Source: Diogma glabrata
Taxonomy: Eukaryota; Arthropoda; Insecta; Diptera; Cylindrotomidae
Direction of reading: 5' to 3'
Length of the DNA stretch: 64,000 nt
Assembly: GCA_963693315.1 (NCBI GenBank)
Contig: OY856186.1
Span: 233,936,046-234,000,045, forward strand
Notes under the pieces: model-generated
What the model was told of the DNA's origin: nothing
The model's input: the letters and a program-made list of their open reading frames with translations, nothing else
Database searches by the model: none
Translations under genes and position numbers: made by a program
Shown here: positions 22,671 through 34,029 of the stretch, in pieces
Numbering within the stretch: position 1 is the stretch's first letter
Layout of the letters: every line of letters starts with the position of its first letter

Positions 22671-23690
22671 ACGAAACTCAAAACCAGAAAATTCAAGAGC
22701 ATTAATAGTGCCATATTTAATTTATGGTCTGAATTCTAAGAAATGATGCATGACCGCCAAAGAAAACAAAAATTAAAATTCATCATTACTGACATAGGAA
22801 CCCCGCAATATGGAAACATCTCAAAAGAACACCTCATATATAACGTATAATCAATAAAATATTATTAATCAATTAAATTACTAATCTAAAGATTCCATGA
22901 AATGTAATGAACAAAACGAAAAATTATATGATTGACGGTTATCAACAAAATAATACAAATAAAAGATAAACAACCAGATTTTTTTTTAGTTATCTAAATA
23001 GTTCACCACATTTTATTGAATCTCATTATTTTATTGAATGTCAATCAATAACCTTCAATTATGTTGAGGTTTTTAAAATAATTTTGCCATGAGCAATTTC
23101 AACATGTTTCTTAATATAGTAAGTTAACATTTTATTAGTAGTTGAAAATTATTTCCTAATGATTATTATATCATACCATAAAATGATTGAATGTATGGTT
23201 TTTCCAATTGCTCTGGGGTTTTTGACCGGCTGATAAAATATTCTTGTTACTACAAAGGAAAGAATGGTTTAATTTTAAGAAAAAAATTTAGGTGGAGGGG
23301 AACTGAAGAATAAAATTGAAAAGATTTTAAAAAAATAGTTATCAAATGTTAAAAAACATTTTCAATAAAAATTTTAATTCATTTTAATTTTTGGATATCT
23401 AACTAATCGCAAAAGCGAAGATAAATTTTATAAAATTAATTTAAATAAAACATATGCAAACTCTAAGACAATTGGCTGTAAAAGAGCATAGAGAAAATTT
23501 ATTGTGTGCTGGAAGTCAAATTTAAATGTAATTTATTATATTTTTCTATTTTTATTTTATTTTGTCTCAATAATATTTTTTTATTGAAAAATTAATTAAA
23601 ATTCTCAAAAATAAACATTTGATTGAATTGTTTAGTAAGTATAGTAACTGTTACAAGAAGTTATTTTTAAATATTACTCATTGGCCATTT
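22671..23690. other. AT-rich spacer, nothing recognised
   Basis: No coding frame or repeat that I can name. Confidence 0.5.
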
Positions 23691-23697
23691 GTCATCG

Positions 23698-23830
23698 TTA
23701 TATGTCTTCGTTGTCATTTTCTATATTCAGTGTGACGCCAGTACTAGAATAGGCGTCAGGAGGAGATGCAAGGAGATCACTTGGCTTCCCTGTTTTAGCT
23801 TTTTTGAACCTAAAATTCATTATTACATTA
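23698..23830 (-). CDS. Possible last coding exon of an unknown protein
   Basis: On the minus strand an acceptor-like AATTTTAG (about 23817-23824) is followed by an open frame with protein-like composition (FKKAKTGKPSDLLASPPDAY, then SSTGVTLNIENDNEDI) that ends in TAA at about 23698. The GC content and codon look are higher than in the surroundings. The frame continues upstream to 23913, but that part is AT-rich and may be intron. No upstream exon was found and no family was recognised. It may equally be a transposon remnant. Confidence 0.25.
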
Positions 23831-23913
23831 TTGGGTTGAGAATTAAGGATTTTTTCTAAAATATTTATTTTGTTTGCTAATTTATATAATTTTATAGAAC
23901 TTCGTAGCACCAC

Positions 23914-25960
23914 TTCAAGCAGTGGTCAAGAAAATACTAGTTTTAATGCAAACATATTTGAAATATTTTAGTTAATTTTGTGGTTATTTTTTCACACTAT
24001 AATTATTCTACTGTCGTGTTTTTGCTTAAAGAAAAATTCACTCACTACTCGCAAATCAACAATAATAGTGTATTACATACCAAGAGTTATAACATTTTAC
24101 ATGCGAGGGAAAATATTGCGCATGAGCCGCGTAGAAATGAGTGTTGTGCTTTCACGAGCATGAAAAATGCAATGCAACTCGAGTTTTGTACAGCTATACT
24201 TTTTGTACAACTTTTTTATATTGCAGAAACTGATATTTCTGAAAATTATATTTCTGATGATGACTCTTTGTCCTTTGATATGTAATGTATTCTAGTTTAA
24301 GGGCCGAAGCAGAAATTGTTTTATATTTCTTTGGAAAATTACGATTTGAAATAAGATCTACCCTGCGTTACGTTATCAGATGATTGTTGTTGGGACACTT
24401 TCAAATCATTCTTTCTTCAATTCGTATAATCCGTTCAATTTTAATGAATCGGATTACATCAGAGATGTGTCAACAGTGTATCCTTATATGCTTTTGCATT
24501 GCGTTAGACAAATCCATAATGTTATGCGAATAAAAAAATTGTTAAACAAATGATAAAACAAAAGACATTCATGGTCAAACAAAGCAAATTACTTGATTTA
24601 AAAATTAAATTTCACATCCATTTTTTTTTCCTTTCACCAAATATTTCAAAAATCACAAACTTCCAATCTTAAATATCTGGCGATGACAAACACAAAGTTC
24701 TTATTTTTTGTAATTAAAGTTCATAATATTTATAGCTTCCGTAATAATTTAAAAGTCTGCCCAAGGCTTCGGATACAGACGTTATAACATTTGATAATAT
24801 ATATCCATTGCGTCGATAAAGTAGATTTGGTTTATATAATAATTCTTCTCTTTTATTGTTCTAATAATTTCTTTGCTTATAACAAAAATACAATTATTAG
24901 CTAATTAAAATTAAAACTATTTTTTTTGGTAAATAAAATATGTAAACAAAATCATTGAGGTTAAGTTTATTTTAAGATTTTATTTTTTTTATTTATTTTC
25001 TTACTTAACTGTTTTTATTGTATGTGAAGCCGATGATCTAATACTTTCTTTTTTTATCATAATCTTTGTAAAATTAGATTTTGAAGAAAAATTCCATTGA
25101 TACAAGTCGATTGTTGTATTTAAAATTATATTGATACTAATCGGGTTGGTGCGATTTGCAATATAATAGATTGAGAAATTTGTAGAGAAACAAAATTTGT
25201 GAGATTGAAATGATTTTGATATTGAAATAGAAGTAGAGATGGATACAAAACTCATCAAAGATTCACCAAGTTTAACTGGGGCTTTACCAATGACAATATA
25301 CACTTTGGCGGTGAAAATGATCACAAAGGAGGCCACTGTAGTGAAAGATCTACGTACGTGTAACAACATTGATATTACAAGGAACAAGAGAAGATGCCCC
25401 TAGGTTAAGGGTGAGGGTCGTCCATTCCTAATGGTTTTCAATTCCGATGACATGAAAACTGTGTGTAAACCAAATGAGGGTGGACCACGCCATATAAGTG
25501 GCGAGCATAAGTTATGGTGACAGAAGTTTACCTACAATTCGCACTTGAACAGAAATTCTGAATTCAAGAAGGCTTTAGAAATGATCTGTCCAGAACTTGT
25601 ATCATGAATAAGAAAATCAGTCCTTACTTTTATCGATTTGCATCTGATGTGGTCATTCAAATCTTCACTCTCGTTGGAGGCAGAACCGAAAACTCGTCAT
25701 TAAAATGAATTACACTAACCACAGTAACAAATCCGCAACAAAATTAAATTGCAAATCAAACGTGCCTTCGCTCATTAATAATTCTTCTTAATTCTTTAAT
25801 ATTTTCTTATTTCTTCCACTTCGATTACTGTTCTGGTTTATGTTTCAGTTTTATTTTTACAAAAAAAAGAACAAATATATACAAATAAAAAAATAATAAA
25901 AATTAAGAAACCCATCATCATAAAACTAAATTTAAAAAAATTCAAACAATATAAGTAAAA
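23914..25960. other. AT-rich intergenic or intronic DNA
   Basis: Contains open frames of 101 codons (23980-24285, plus) and 128 codons (25001-25387, minus) without recognisable domains. I do not call these genes: the 128-codon frame is rich in Ser and Ile, as chance frames in AT-rich DNA often are. Confidence 0.4.
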
Positions 25961-26138
25961 TCAGTTCGAGTTGTGAGCTCGCAAAAGAAGTACGGCTTTA
26001 AGCTTTTTCTATTATAATTCTTAATTATTATATTTATTTAAGTGATAAGTGAATTGAATCAATCCAAATTAAACAAAGATCCTATTAAGTTATGCAGTTA
26101 TAAGTTTAAGTTTAAAAACAATTAGTCACACTGCAACA
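25961..26138 (+). promoter_or_regulatory. Possible initiator and 5' UTR of the secreted-protein gene
   Basis: TCAGTT at 25961-25966 fits the insect initiator consensus (TCAGTY) and lies 178 bp before the start codon of the exon at 26139. A CACTGCAAC context directly precedes the ATG (26130-26138). No TATA box is seen at the expected distance. This is an inference from one short motif. Confidence 0.25.
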
Positions 26139-26389
26139 ATGTATTCGAACAAGTTTTTATTGTTCTCATTAGTTTTTATTTTAAGTATATATATCACTCG
26201 ATCGCAACAAAACGGGCAACGGGTTAGAGGATCAAACTATCAAAATGTACGAAAAAATGAAAGCAATAATAGTAACAGTGGTAGTGATGAAAGTGATCGT
26301 GGTTTAATTCAAAAAATTCTTGATAAGTTAACTAATTTAGCTGTCGTTGATCAAACAAAATTGCAACGTTTGGAAGCGATTGAAGCTAG
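26139..26389 (+). CDS. First coding exon of a secreted protein (partial gene)
   Basis: The frame opens with a clear signal peptide (charged MYSNK, then the hydrophobic LFSLVFILSIYI, then TRSQQ as a likely cleavage area). A polar Ser/Asn-rich linker follows (SNNSNSGSDESDRG), then a heptad-like helix (IQKILDKLTNLAVVDQTKLQ) that looks like a coiled coil. A strong donor, AG|GTAAGT, is at 26388-26395, so the exon has 83 codons plus two bases and the gene must go on downstream. I found no convincing next exon within the window. A signal peptide plus coiled coil recalls oligomeric secreted lectin-like or fibrinogen-related proteins, but no such domain is visible, so the function is unknown. Confidence 0.6.
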
Positions 26390-26395
26390 GTAAGT

Positions 26396-29337
26396 GGCGA
26401 CCGAAAGTAAAGAATACAAAAAAACGATCATTAATGATCTTGATAAATTTATTCTAATCATTTTGTTGTTAGCAATTTAATTTACAAAATGAAAATGTGT
26501 GTGGGTTGAACTATTTTAAATTTTGTTTGAAGTAATAAATTCCTAATACCACTGGAAAATACACTGATTAAAATACAATGGAGTTTTATCGATGACTCAC
26601 AGATTCGTAAATATAAATAAAGTTGATAATCTATTGTGGTTTCGTTTACTTCCGACAATTTTCTAATTCGCCTTGATTTAAAAACAGGAATACAATTTAT
26701 TTCAAAATTCAATTCAATCAATTCAATTGAATTCAATTCAATTTTCCAAATTTGCCTTGTCGCGGGTAATACAAAATATTTGTTTTTGATAACATCAAAC
26801 ATATCTTTATCAATTATATCTTTGCAATGACTTCATAACCTAGTGGTTTTTTGAAACAAATGTTTATATAAATGTAAATTAATATCTTTATAAACAATTT
26901 ATTTTAATAAACGAATTTAAACAAAAATTCAAAGCTTCATCACCTGCTTGTTGTTCTTTCCAAAAACGAATATCAATTAATTCTTATAACCGTGAAACTT
27001 TGCAAATTTTGAAAAACCTCAAATTGAAATACTCTTTTGAAGTACATAATATAAATATTTACATTGGACGCACAAATTTATTTTCAATTTTGTGGAAACA
27101 TTTATTTTTGTTTTTATCCAGTGTATAATTTTGCTTGTGTTTTATATAAAATTCTGATGTTGTTGTCTTAATTTAAAAATAATAAAACAACACAAACATG
27201 ATATGTTTATTTATTATGTCATTTAAAATATTCACTTTAGATAAACTTAATTATATTGGGATGATTTAAAACCTCAGTTCTTCTTTTTTTTAAACTATGT
27301 TATCGACAAAGAATCATTAGAATTCAGATTTGAGACAACATTCTCTTTGAATTTGACATTTAAGAATCTTTTTAATCTAAAATTGATTAAAATATTTTTC
27401 ACGTTTTGATAATAGGAATAATAAAAAGATAAATACATGCACACCTTAGACTGATCTTGAACTTTATTTCTTCTAACTTTTATTTTCATATTTACATTTT
27501 TTTTGTACATATTTCGTTTATTCAAAAAAATGAAAAAATTTAATCTAAATTAAAATTATCAAACGATTTTCTTTATTTTCAAGTCTCAAGAAGTAAATAA
27601 TTTAAACCTAAAAGAAATTCTAAAAGAAAATTTATAGTTTTCAAGAACACGATTGGTTGTTTGGGTTTTCTGAGTATCATTGAAAATATTTTAAGTGTTT
27701 TGAATATAGTTTATATAATTTTTAAGATCAAAAGTTTGTATTGTCAATTTTAATTATAATTTTTAAAATTGAGAAATTGATTGGTTTATGTTTTTAGTTT
27801 TTAAAGGTTAATGTATTTAAATTTGAAAGGCATAGTTATGATTTTTTTTTTATCTCTTTCGCCAGTTTTTAGTCATCAGATCTTGATTTTTTAAATATTT
27901 ATTTTTGTCGGTGTTGACTAGCGTGCAATCCCGTGATCTTGAATCCTGGAATTCCAGGGTCCCGATACATTTTGATATTCCCAAAATCCCGGGATTTGCT
28001 GGGTTTAATCAATGAAAGCATGGAATCCTGTTAGAAAACACGCAATGTTAAGCGCGCATGGAGAGATTAGTTTTTCTTAATTTGTAATTGTTTTATTTTT
28101 GGTCTACGCGTTTTGGTAGCTGCTAGTGGCGTTGTTCATATTGATGGATCTTGATGGACTTGTCCAGGCGATTTTTGACAGAACTAAATTCAATTGATTC
28201 TTATTTATGAATGTAGAATAAAAAAATAGTTTTAGTAGTATCTATAGTAGCGTTGTCCAATTGATGGTGTTATTTTTCTTTTTACTTTTTGATACCCACC
28301 GAAGTAGTTGAAATCAGTCAATTCAGAAAATAGTTGAAATAATGATTCAGAAAAATTCTCCATTTCAACATTAACCGTATGAATAATACCAGCTATCTCA
28401 TGATCCGAATAAATTGGCAAAGAATCGCTCCGGATTGAATTATGAAATTTATGTGAATAACAAAATGTTTATGGTTGCGTACATGTTGTACCATGATTTG
28501 TAAATAAAATAAGTTTTTCTCTTCATTTGAAAATCTCCGTTGTTGCAATTGCTTTAGTCAAATCGAACGCGGCTCATTTATTTATTATAAAGCATAAAGC
28601 CGATAATATAGATATGTATAGAATAATTATCTTATTTGACTTTTTAATTCACTTACTTGACATTATCGTCCTCACTTTTCTGATAAAAAATTAGTCGTCA
28701 GTTTCTGTTGTATTGTAAATGTTATTATGACGCTTTCTTTACCGCAAATATTTACTGTAGAAGCAGATGTAGTTTTGAGAATTATAAAATTTATTTGAGA
28801 TGTGATGTTTGTTTGATTCAAAGTATTGGGATCTTCGTAATTCACGCTGAAATTTTAAGCCCCTTTCCTTTTCAGGTCATGGTACGAATCGTATTACACC
28901 TTGATCCAACCCATTTTCTAATCATTTAGCGTGACCCGATTCACACCTGGATTCTTAACACACGTGCAAGGAAGAAGCACGTAGACGTGGAGCCGATAGA
29001 ATTGACTTCCATCTAATTCAACACATTAACAACCATCAACACTCTGATTTTTGAATCAACCGAAAGTTATAACACTTGTCATCGCGATCGGTTTTATAAA
29101 TCGTTCAGAGATGTGGTTCAACCGTATCACTGTAATCAGAGATCACAAGTTAGAAGATTTCATCTCGAGTCTTTGTGTTGTGCATAAGTGGGAATCTAAG
29201 CACATGTGCAAATAACCTCTAGTTGTCGGTAGGTCACCTTAGTGCCCCATAATATGTGTGAGCGTATAAAATACAGGCAAGTTCATGAGATTATTATTTC
29301 TTAGAGCTATTTTGGCTGCGTTTCTCATGTAAAAAAG
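26396..29337. other. AT-rich, probably intron or intergenic, with repeat debris
   Basis: No exon was recognised after the donor at 26390. At 27925-28000 GGAATTCCAGGGTCCCGAT and AAAATCCCGGGATTTGC resemble terminal motifs of some hAT relics. At 28057 the segment GCATGGAGAGATTAGTTTTT resembles 9041-9060. Other frames here (27295-27525, 28232-28420, 28708-28929) show no domains. Confidence 0.4.
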
Positions 29338-29570
29338 CACCTTTTTCTATATCTCAGGCAGTTCGAAACACAATCCGTAGAGATAAGTTGTGCCATGGAC
29401 TGCGAGACGCTATAATGCCTTCGCTTAAAGAGGTCGCACTAAAGGCTTGTGAAGATATCACATCGCGCAAATATAATTATTTTAAAGTAAATGGGGAAAC
29501 CTGGTGGACCAACGATCTAAAAACTGAAGTTAACCCGGTAAGAAGAAAATGCCTTATCTAATGTTTTAAA
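29338..29570 (+). pseudogene. LINE fragment (endonuclease-RT linker)
   Basis: A plus-strand frame reads VRNTIRRDKLCHGLRDAIMP, SLKEVALKACEDITSRKYNY and GETWWTNDLKTEV, then PVRRKC. The WW-DL and RRK pattern is typical of the linker between endonuclease and RT in Jockey/R1-type LINEs. Upstream and downstream motifs are missing. The RTE-like LINE copy B begins about 100 bp further on. Confidence 0.55.
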
Positions 29571-29675
29571 AGCAGGCTGTTTATAGGAACCTTTGTTGTT
29601 TACATGTGAAGAATGTTCAAACAACTAAAAGCAAAGCTTTAAAAAACATGTTACGAAAGTGATCAATAAGAATCA

Positions 29676-32551
29676 TTTTTTTTTTTTTTTTTTTTTTTTT
29701 AAGGCGTTCATGCTCCATGTAGGAGCGTTGCCAGGCTAATCAGCTTCGAATATTCACCACGGTCATTCGCAACAGCGACATAGTTACCATGGCAGCCGAT
29801 TTTTTTAAGGTCGTTTATTACGTCAGTCTCCCATTGTAGTCGTGGTCTTCCTCGCGGTCTACCACTCCCTGGGGTACTAACGTACATTTTTCTAATCATT
29901 CCAGACTGTGAATCGGCTCGTAGAACATGCCCAAACCAAGCAATCCTGTTAGAACGGATACAACCTATTATATCAGGACCCTCAAGAAGGTCTCTGATCT
30001 CAAAGTTATACCGGGTTCTATACTCTCCATCGTCTGTCTTAAGTGGACCAAAAATGTAGCGTAGGATCTTACGCTCAAATACAGATAAATGCGATTCGTC
30101 ATTTTGTGTAAGGGTCCACGTTTGTGACCCATACATCACAACCGGTCTAATCAATGTCTTGTATAACTTGAGCTTGGTGTTAGTTGATACATACGGTGAT
30201 CCAAGGAGAGGTTTAATTGAGTAGAAAGTTCGATTACCTGCAGCGATTCGAGCTTTAATATCTGTAAGTATGCTGTTGTTTGAGTCAAGCATTGATCCTA
30301 AATATTTAAAAGATTCAACTCCCTCAATTCGTTCATCGCCGCACATCAAATCTTTCTTCTCAGCCTCTCTTGAAACATTCATATGTTTGGTTTTATTGTA
30401 GTTAATTTGCAGACCAATTTTCCTAGCACCACTCTCAAGCGACTTGAAAGTCTCACTCATAACAGCTTCACTTCGGCCGAGGATGACAACATCATCAGCG
30501 TAAGCAATCATCTGAACTGAGTTTATTGACAAGATATTGTTATTAGTCGGTAGTTTCTTTTGACGGCACACATATTCCAAGGCTAGATTAAAAAGTATAG
30601 GAGAGATAGCATCACCTTGTCTTAATCCGGAGTCGACTTTAAAAAATTTTGATATTTCGTTCTCTACTCGCACACAGCATTGAGAGTTCTGTACTGTCAT
30701 TTTGCATAGTGATACCAGTTTACCAGGAATTCCCATTGACACCAGAGCAGACCATAGAGTCTCTCGTTCGAGAGAGTCGTAGGCCTGCCTGAAATCAATG
30801 AAAAGTTGGTGCACAGGTATGTTGAACTCTCGACACTTTTCCAAAATCATCCTTATCGAGAAAAGTGCATCGGTGGTACCTCGGCCCCGCCGGAAACCAC
30901 ACTGATATTCTCCAAACAGTTGTTCAGCAAAAGGATTGATTTTGGATAGCAAAATGTAGGAAAAGATCTTATATGCTGTGCAGAGGAGAGCGATTCCTCT
31001 GTAGTTTGCACATTGTAGGCGATTACCTTTTTTATGGATTGGTATCAGCATAGCTTTGTTCCAGTCCTGTGGCATGGTTTCAGTCCTCCAGATCATTTGA
31101 ACAAGTTCAAACAATCTTGAGGATAGAGTTTCGCCACCATGTACAATCATTTCGGATGTTATATCGTCGATACCAGGTGCTTTATTGCATTTTAATTTTG
31201 ACAGCGCCGCATCGAATTCCTCTTTGGTGGGTTCGTCTACATGTACCTTTGACGCACGAATAAGCTTTGCTCGTCGCCCGACTTGTTGCTGGTCACTTAA
31301 GTTGAGAAGATTCTCAAAATAAGCGGCCCAAGTATCTAAAATATTTGTAAGGTCTACTTGTAGCTCCCCATCTTCGTTTTGAATAGCAGTCGATCTAGTT
31401 TGAGGGCCCTTCCTTAAGGTTTTAACCTGTTGAAAGAAGTTACGCGATTGATGTTCCTTATTGAAGCTTTCAATCTCCTCACACTGTCTCTTCCACCATT
31501 CTCTCTTCGTTCGTCTACATAGCTTTGTAACGGCTTGTCTTGCCAGTTTATAGTTCTCCTTCGTGGACCTGGTATTGCGTCCTTGTAGACACTTCAGATA
31601 GCAATCTCTTTTGTATTGAATAGCGTCAAGACATGCTTGATCCATCCATGGCTTCTGGGAGTGGTTCTGTGGTCGTCCAAGTATTCCCTCAGCAGCGCTT
31701 AAAACAGCATCTTTGAGCAAATACCATGACTTATCGACGTCTCCATTAATGGTTTCTGATTTCTCCAATGTTTCGGCAATATGGATTTGATATCTCTCTT
31801 CTGTTTCAGCATTCTTTAATGATGAGATGTTAAAACGATTCCGTTGATTGAATTTTGGAATGCCTGGATTTGAGAAGTGGAACCTTATCGTTGCACATAC
31901 AAGGAAGTGATCACTTCCAATGTATGCACCTCTAAAGGATCGCACATCCCGAACGCTCGAAAAGAAACGTGCTGTTACTAGAACGTGATCAATTTGATTT
32001 CGAGTGTTTCCATTCGGTGAGACCCAAGTCTGTTTATGAATCGATCGATGCGGAAAGAACGTACTGGCAATTCTCAAATTATTTGATAATGCAAACTCAG
32101 TCATTCTCTCACCATTATCATTCGAATTCAAATGCAGGCTGTTGGGACCCACCACATTTCCATAAGAGATATCTCCTCCAACCTGTCCATTAAAGTCACC
32201 AAGAACCATAATGAAGTCGCGTGTTGGTGTTTGTTTCATAACCTCTTCCAGTGTTATGTAGAAATTATCCTTCTCGTCGACGGTCTTAGCTTCAGTAGGT
32301 GCATGCACGGCAATAAGAGAAATATTGTTATATGTACCACGTACACGTAGGTAGCAGATCCTCTCACTGACCGGGATGAATTTCATCACGGCTTCTTGTA
32401 TACGTGCACCAACAAGAAAGCCAGTACCGAATTCTCTTCGAGAAGGATGACCACTACAGTATAGAGAGTGACTATCCAAATCTTGTTTTCCGATAATCGG
32501 CTGTCTAATTTCTTGTAGAGCAATAATATCCATCCTATACCTCTCAGCCTC
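29676..32551 (-). mobile_element. RTE-like LINE copy B, 5'-truncated, with poly(A)
   Basis: A 2.9 kb LINE on the minus strand. Its 3' end carries a tail of 25 A (T run at 29676-29700). The 5' end breaks off at about 32551, where copy A (at 4500) goes on with LSLETEAERY and 25 further residues. So it is a 5'-truncated insertion. The ORF is intact, which points to a young copy. No target-site duplication was found at the two ends. Confidence 0.85.
29708..32551 (-). CDS. LINE endonuclease-reverse transcriptase (truncated at N-terminus)
   Basis: One frame of 957 codons (29708-32581), of which the first ten come from flanking DNA. Apurinic endonuclease-like domain, residues 11-230: E24 in LQEIR, D129/N131 in GDFNGQ, D198/H199 in QIDHV and SDH at 223-225. 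The first strand with the conserved Asn (WNVRSL in copy A) is missing, so DNA nicking is doubtful. RT, about residues 450-760: APGIDDI, GFRRGRGTTDAL, FIDFRQAYD with D596, GLRQGDAISPILFN, and the catalytic YADD at 694-697. The C-terminal region has the WTLTQND, FGHVLRAD and GRPRGRPRLQWETD segments. The protein would copy its own RNA at a nicked target. In genome annotations such proteins are often labelled 'craniofacial development protein 2-like'. Assignment to the RTE group is from the overall layout (no ORF1, single ORF, no RNase H) and is moderate. Confidence 0.85.
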   Translation of the reverse strand, partial: EAERYRMDIIALQEIRQPIIGKQDLDSHSLYCSGHPSRREFGTGFLVGARIQEAVMKFIPVSERICYLRVRGTYNNISLIAVHAPTEAKTVDEKDNFYITLEEVMKQTPTRDFIMVLGDFNGQVGGDISYGNVVGPNSLHLNSNDNGERMTEFALSNNLRIASTFFPHRSIHKQTWVSPNGNTRNQIDHVLVTARFFSSVRDVRSFRGAYIGSDHFLVCATIRFHFSNPGIPKFNQRNRFNISSLKNAETEERYQIHIAETLEKSETINGDVDKSWYLLKDAVLSAAEGILGRPQNHSQKPWMDQACLDAIQYKRDCYLKCLQGRNTRSTKENYKLARQAVTKLCRRTKREWWKRQCEEIESFNKEHQSRNFFQQVKTLRKGPQTRSTAIQNEDGELQVDLTNILDTWAAYFENLLNLSDQQQVGRRAKLIRASKVHVDEPTKEEFDAALSKLKCNKAPGIDDITSEMIVHGGETLSSRLFELVQMIWRTETMPQDWNKAMLIPIHKKGNRLQCANYRGIALLCTAYKIFSYILLSKINPFAEQLFGEYQCGFRRGRGTTDALFSIRMILEKCREFNIPVHQLFIDFRQAYDSLERETLWSALVSMGIPGKLVSLCKMTVQNSQCCVRVENEISKFFKVDSGLRQGDAISPILFNLALEYVCRQKKLPTNNNILSINSVQMIAYADDVVILGRSEAVMSETFKSLESGARKIGLQINYNKTKHMNVSREAEKKDLMCGDERIEGVESFKYLGSMLDSNNSILTDIKARIAAGNRTFYSIKPLLGSPYVSTNTKLKLYKTLIRPVVMYGSQTWTLTQNDESHLSVFERKILRYIFGPLKTDDGEYRTRYNFEIRDLLEGPDIIGCIRSNRIAWFGHVLRADSQSGMIRKMYVSTPGSGRPRGRPRLQWETDVINDLKKIGCHGNYVAVANDRGEYSKLISLATLLHGA

Positions 32552-34029
32552 AATTTGTATGAACAAACAGAAAATGAACAATTTACAAAAGCTTGTGAAG
32601 CTCCAACATATACTTCTGAGACATTCAGCGAATATTTAAAGTGCAAAACAGATTTGTTGAAATCTATCAGACAACTGCGGCTGTTCAACAAAATTTTATA
32701 ACTCAAATGATGGATTTCTGGTTATGCGATCTTGAAAGTATAAGCTAGCAAGGAGTATGTGTTTCAAAATCATAATCAAACTTTCGGTGTTGAATTCTCA
32801 TTAGTTAAAATCCGGCGACTATATTATATGAAAAGATTCTTCCATATGTTACTGAAAATTACTCTCAACAAAGCACTGATTGCCATCACGACTCAAAATT
32901 AACTATAGTTATTCTGGCTCCGTAAACTCAAATTATTCCAACAAGGAAAAATCAAAATATAACATAATTAAATTGGGTTATATGGGTTATATGTAAGTTT
33001 TGTAATAATTGTTTTTATTGCTAAACTTATTATGCGAAAAATAACTTAAGTACTGCAGTTGGTCCTGCTCCTGCATAATAAGTGGTACTTGCATTGATTC
33101 TTCTAATTTTGTGTTTTGTGAAAGTTTTTTTGTATTTAAATTAAATTGTTTAAACAAAATTAATGAAATTTTGGCTGAATAAAATTTAAACTTTTTTTAA
33201 TTCTTACAAAAATTTATGTAACAAATATGTGATGAAAAGATGAAATCGTAAATGAATTATTGTTCCGGTTTCGAGTTATTCTAGGCATGACCAACGACGG
33301 TTTCGAATACGGCATCTCAATGGTCTTTTAACCTCTTCTCATCCTTACTATACAATATATAACTATGAGTATTTACACTTGTCTATAGTTTTCATTGAAA
33401 ACATACTTATTTTTCTATCAATCCAAATACTTTATAAGATTCTAAACAAAGCGGAGATAAGATAGCGCTATTGATTGAAAATCCATGAAAATGACCCCAA
33501 CTATTTTTAATTGCCTTGAAACGTAAAGTAAAAAAAAAAGGTTCGTGTTTTTTATTTTTTTCCTAGTTTAAACACAGTGAGAATGATTCGAAATATGTTA
33601 AGAATTTTAGAAGCCAGGAAAGTTTAAAGTTTAATTGTTCTCGAATTTATTAAGCGATTTGAATAATTGTTTTTGTTTGAAAGGTATTAAGTATGGCCTT
33701 AAAAAGATAAAATTAAAACACAACATTAAATTTGTATGGGTAAAAATAAAGAGGTTCTAGTGCAAGTGACCGAGGAAACACCAATCATAATAATAACCCA
33801 CGCCAACGACATCGAAAAACTCAATTAAATACGAAACCTAGAGTAAATAAAAACAATCTGATACACACCAAAAAATAAAATCCAAAACCAAAATGTTTGA
33901 TCCCAACAAGCACGTTACCATAAACATCAAACACAATATTAATAATAAACTTAATAAAAACCCACGCAAGTAAGGAATTCCAAAGATGTGAGACTCTGTT
34001 AAAATGATCACGCTGGCAGGCTACAGTTC
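32552..34029. other. AT-rich spacer, nothing recognised
   Basis: A frame just beside the LINE (32560-32700, plus) reads TENEQFTKACEAPTYTSETF and SEYLKCKTDLLKSIRQLRL. It looks protein-like but I do not recognise it; it may be the other half of the sequence that the LINE entered. The rest is featureless. Confidence 0.4.

Noticed and set aside
23980..24285. 101 codon plus-strand frame ending in a Ser/Asp-rich tail
   Set aside because: No family recognised; a possible piece of a transposase N-terminus was considered, but no motif supports it.
25001..25387. 128 codon frame on the minus strand with hydrophobic segments
   Set aside because: No recognisable domain, biased Ser/Ile composition, and no splice or promoter context; likely chance.
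30951..32350. Plus-strand frames opposite the RTE-like LINE and repeated opposite copy A (3930-4311)
   Set aside because: Conserved between the two copies only because the LINE coding strand is conserved.
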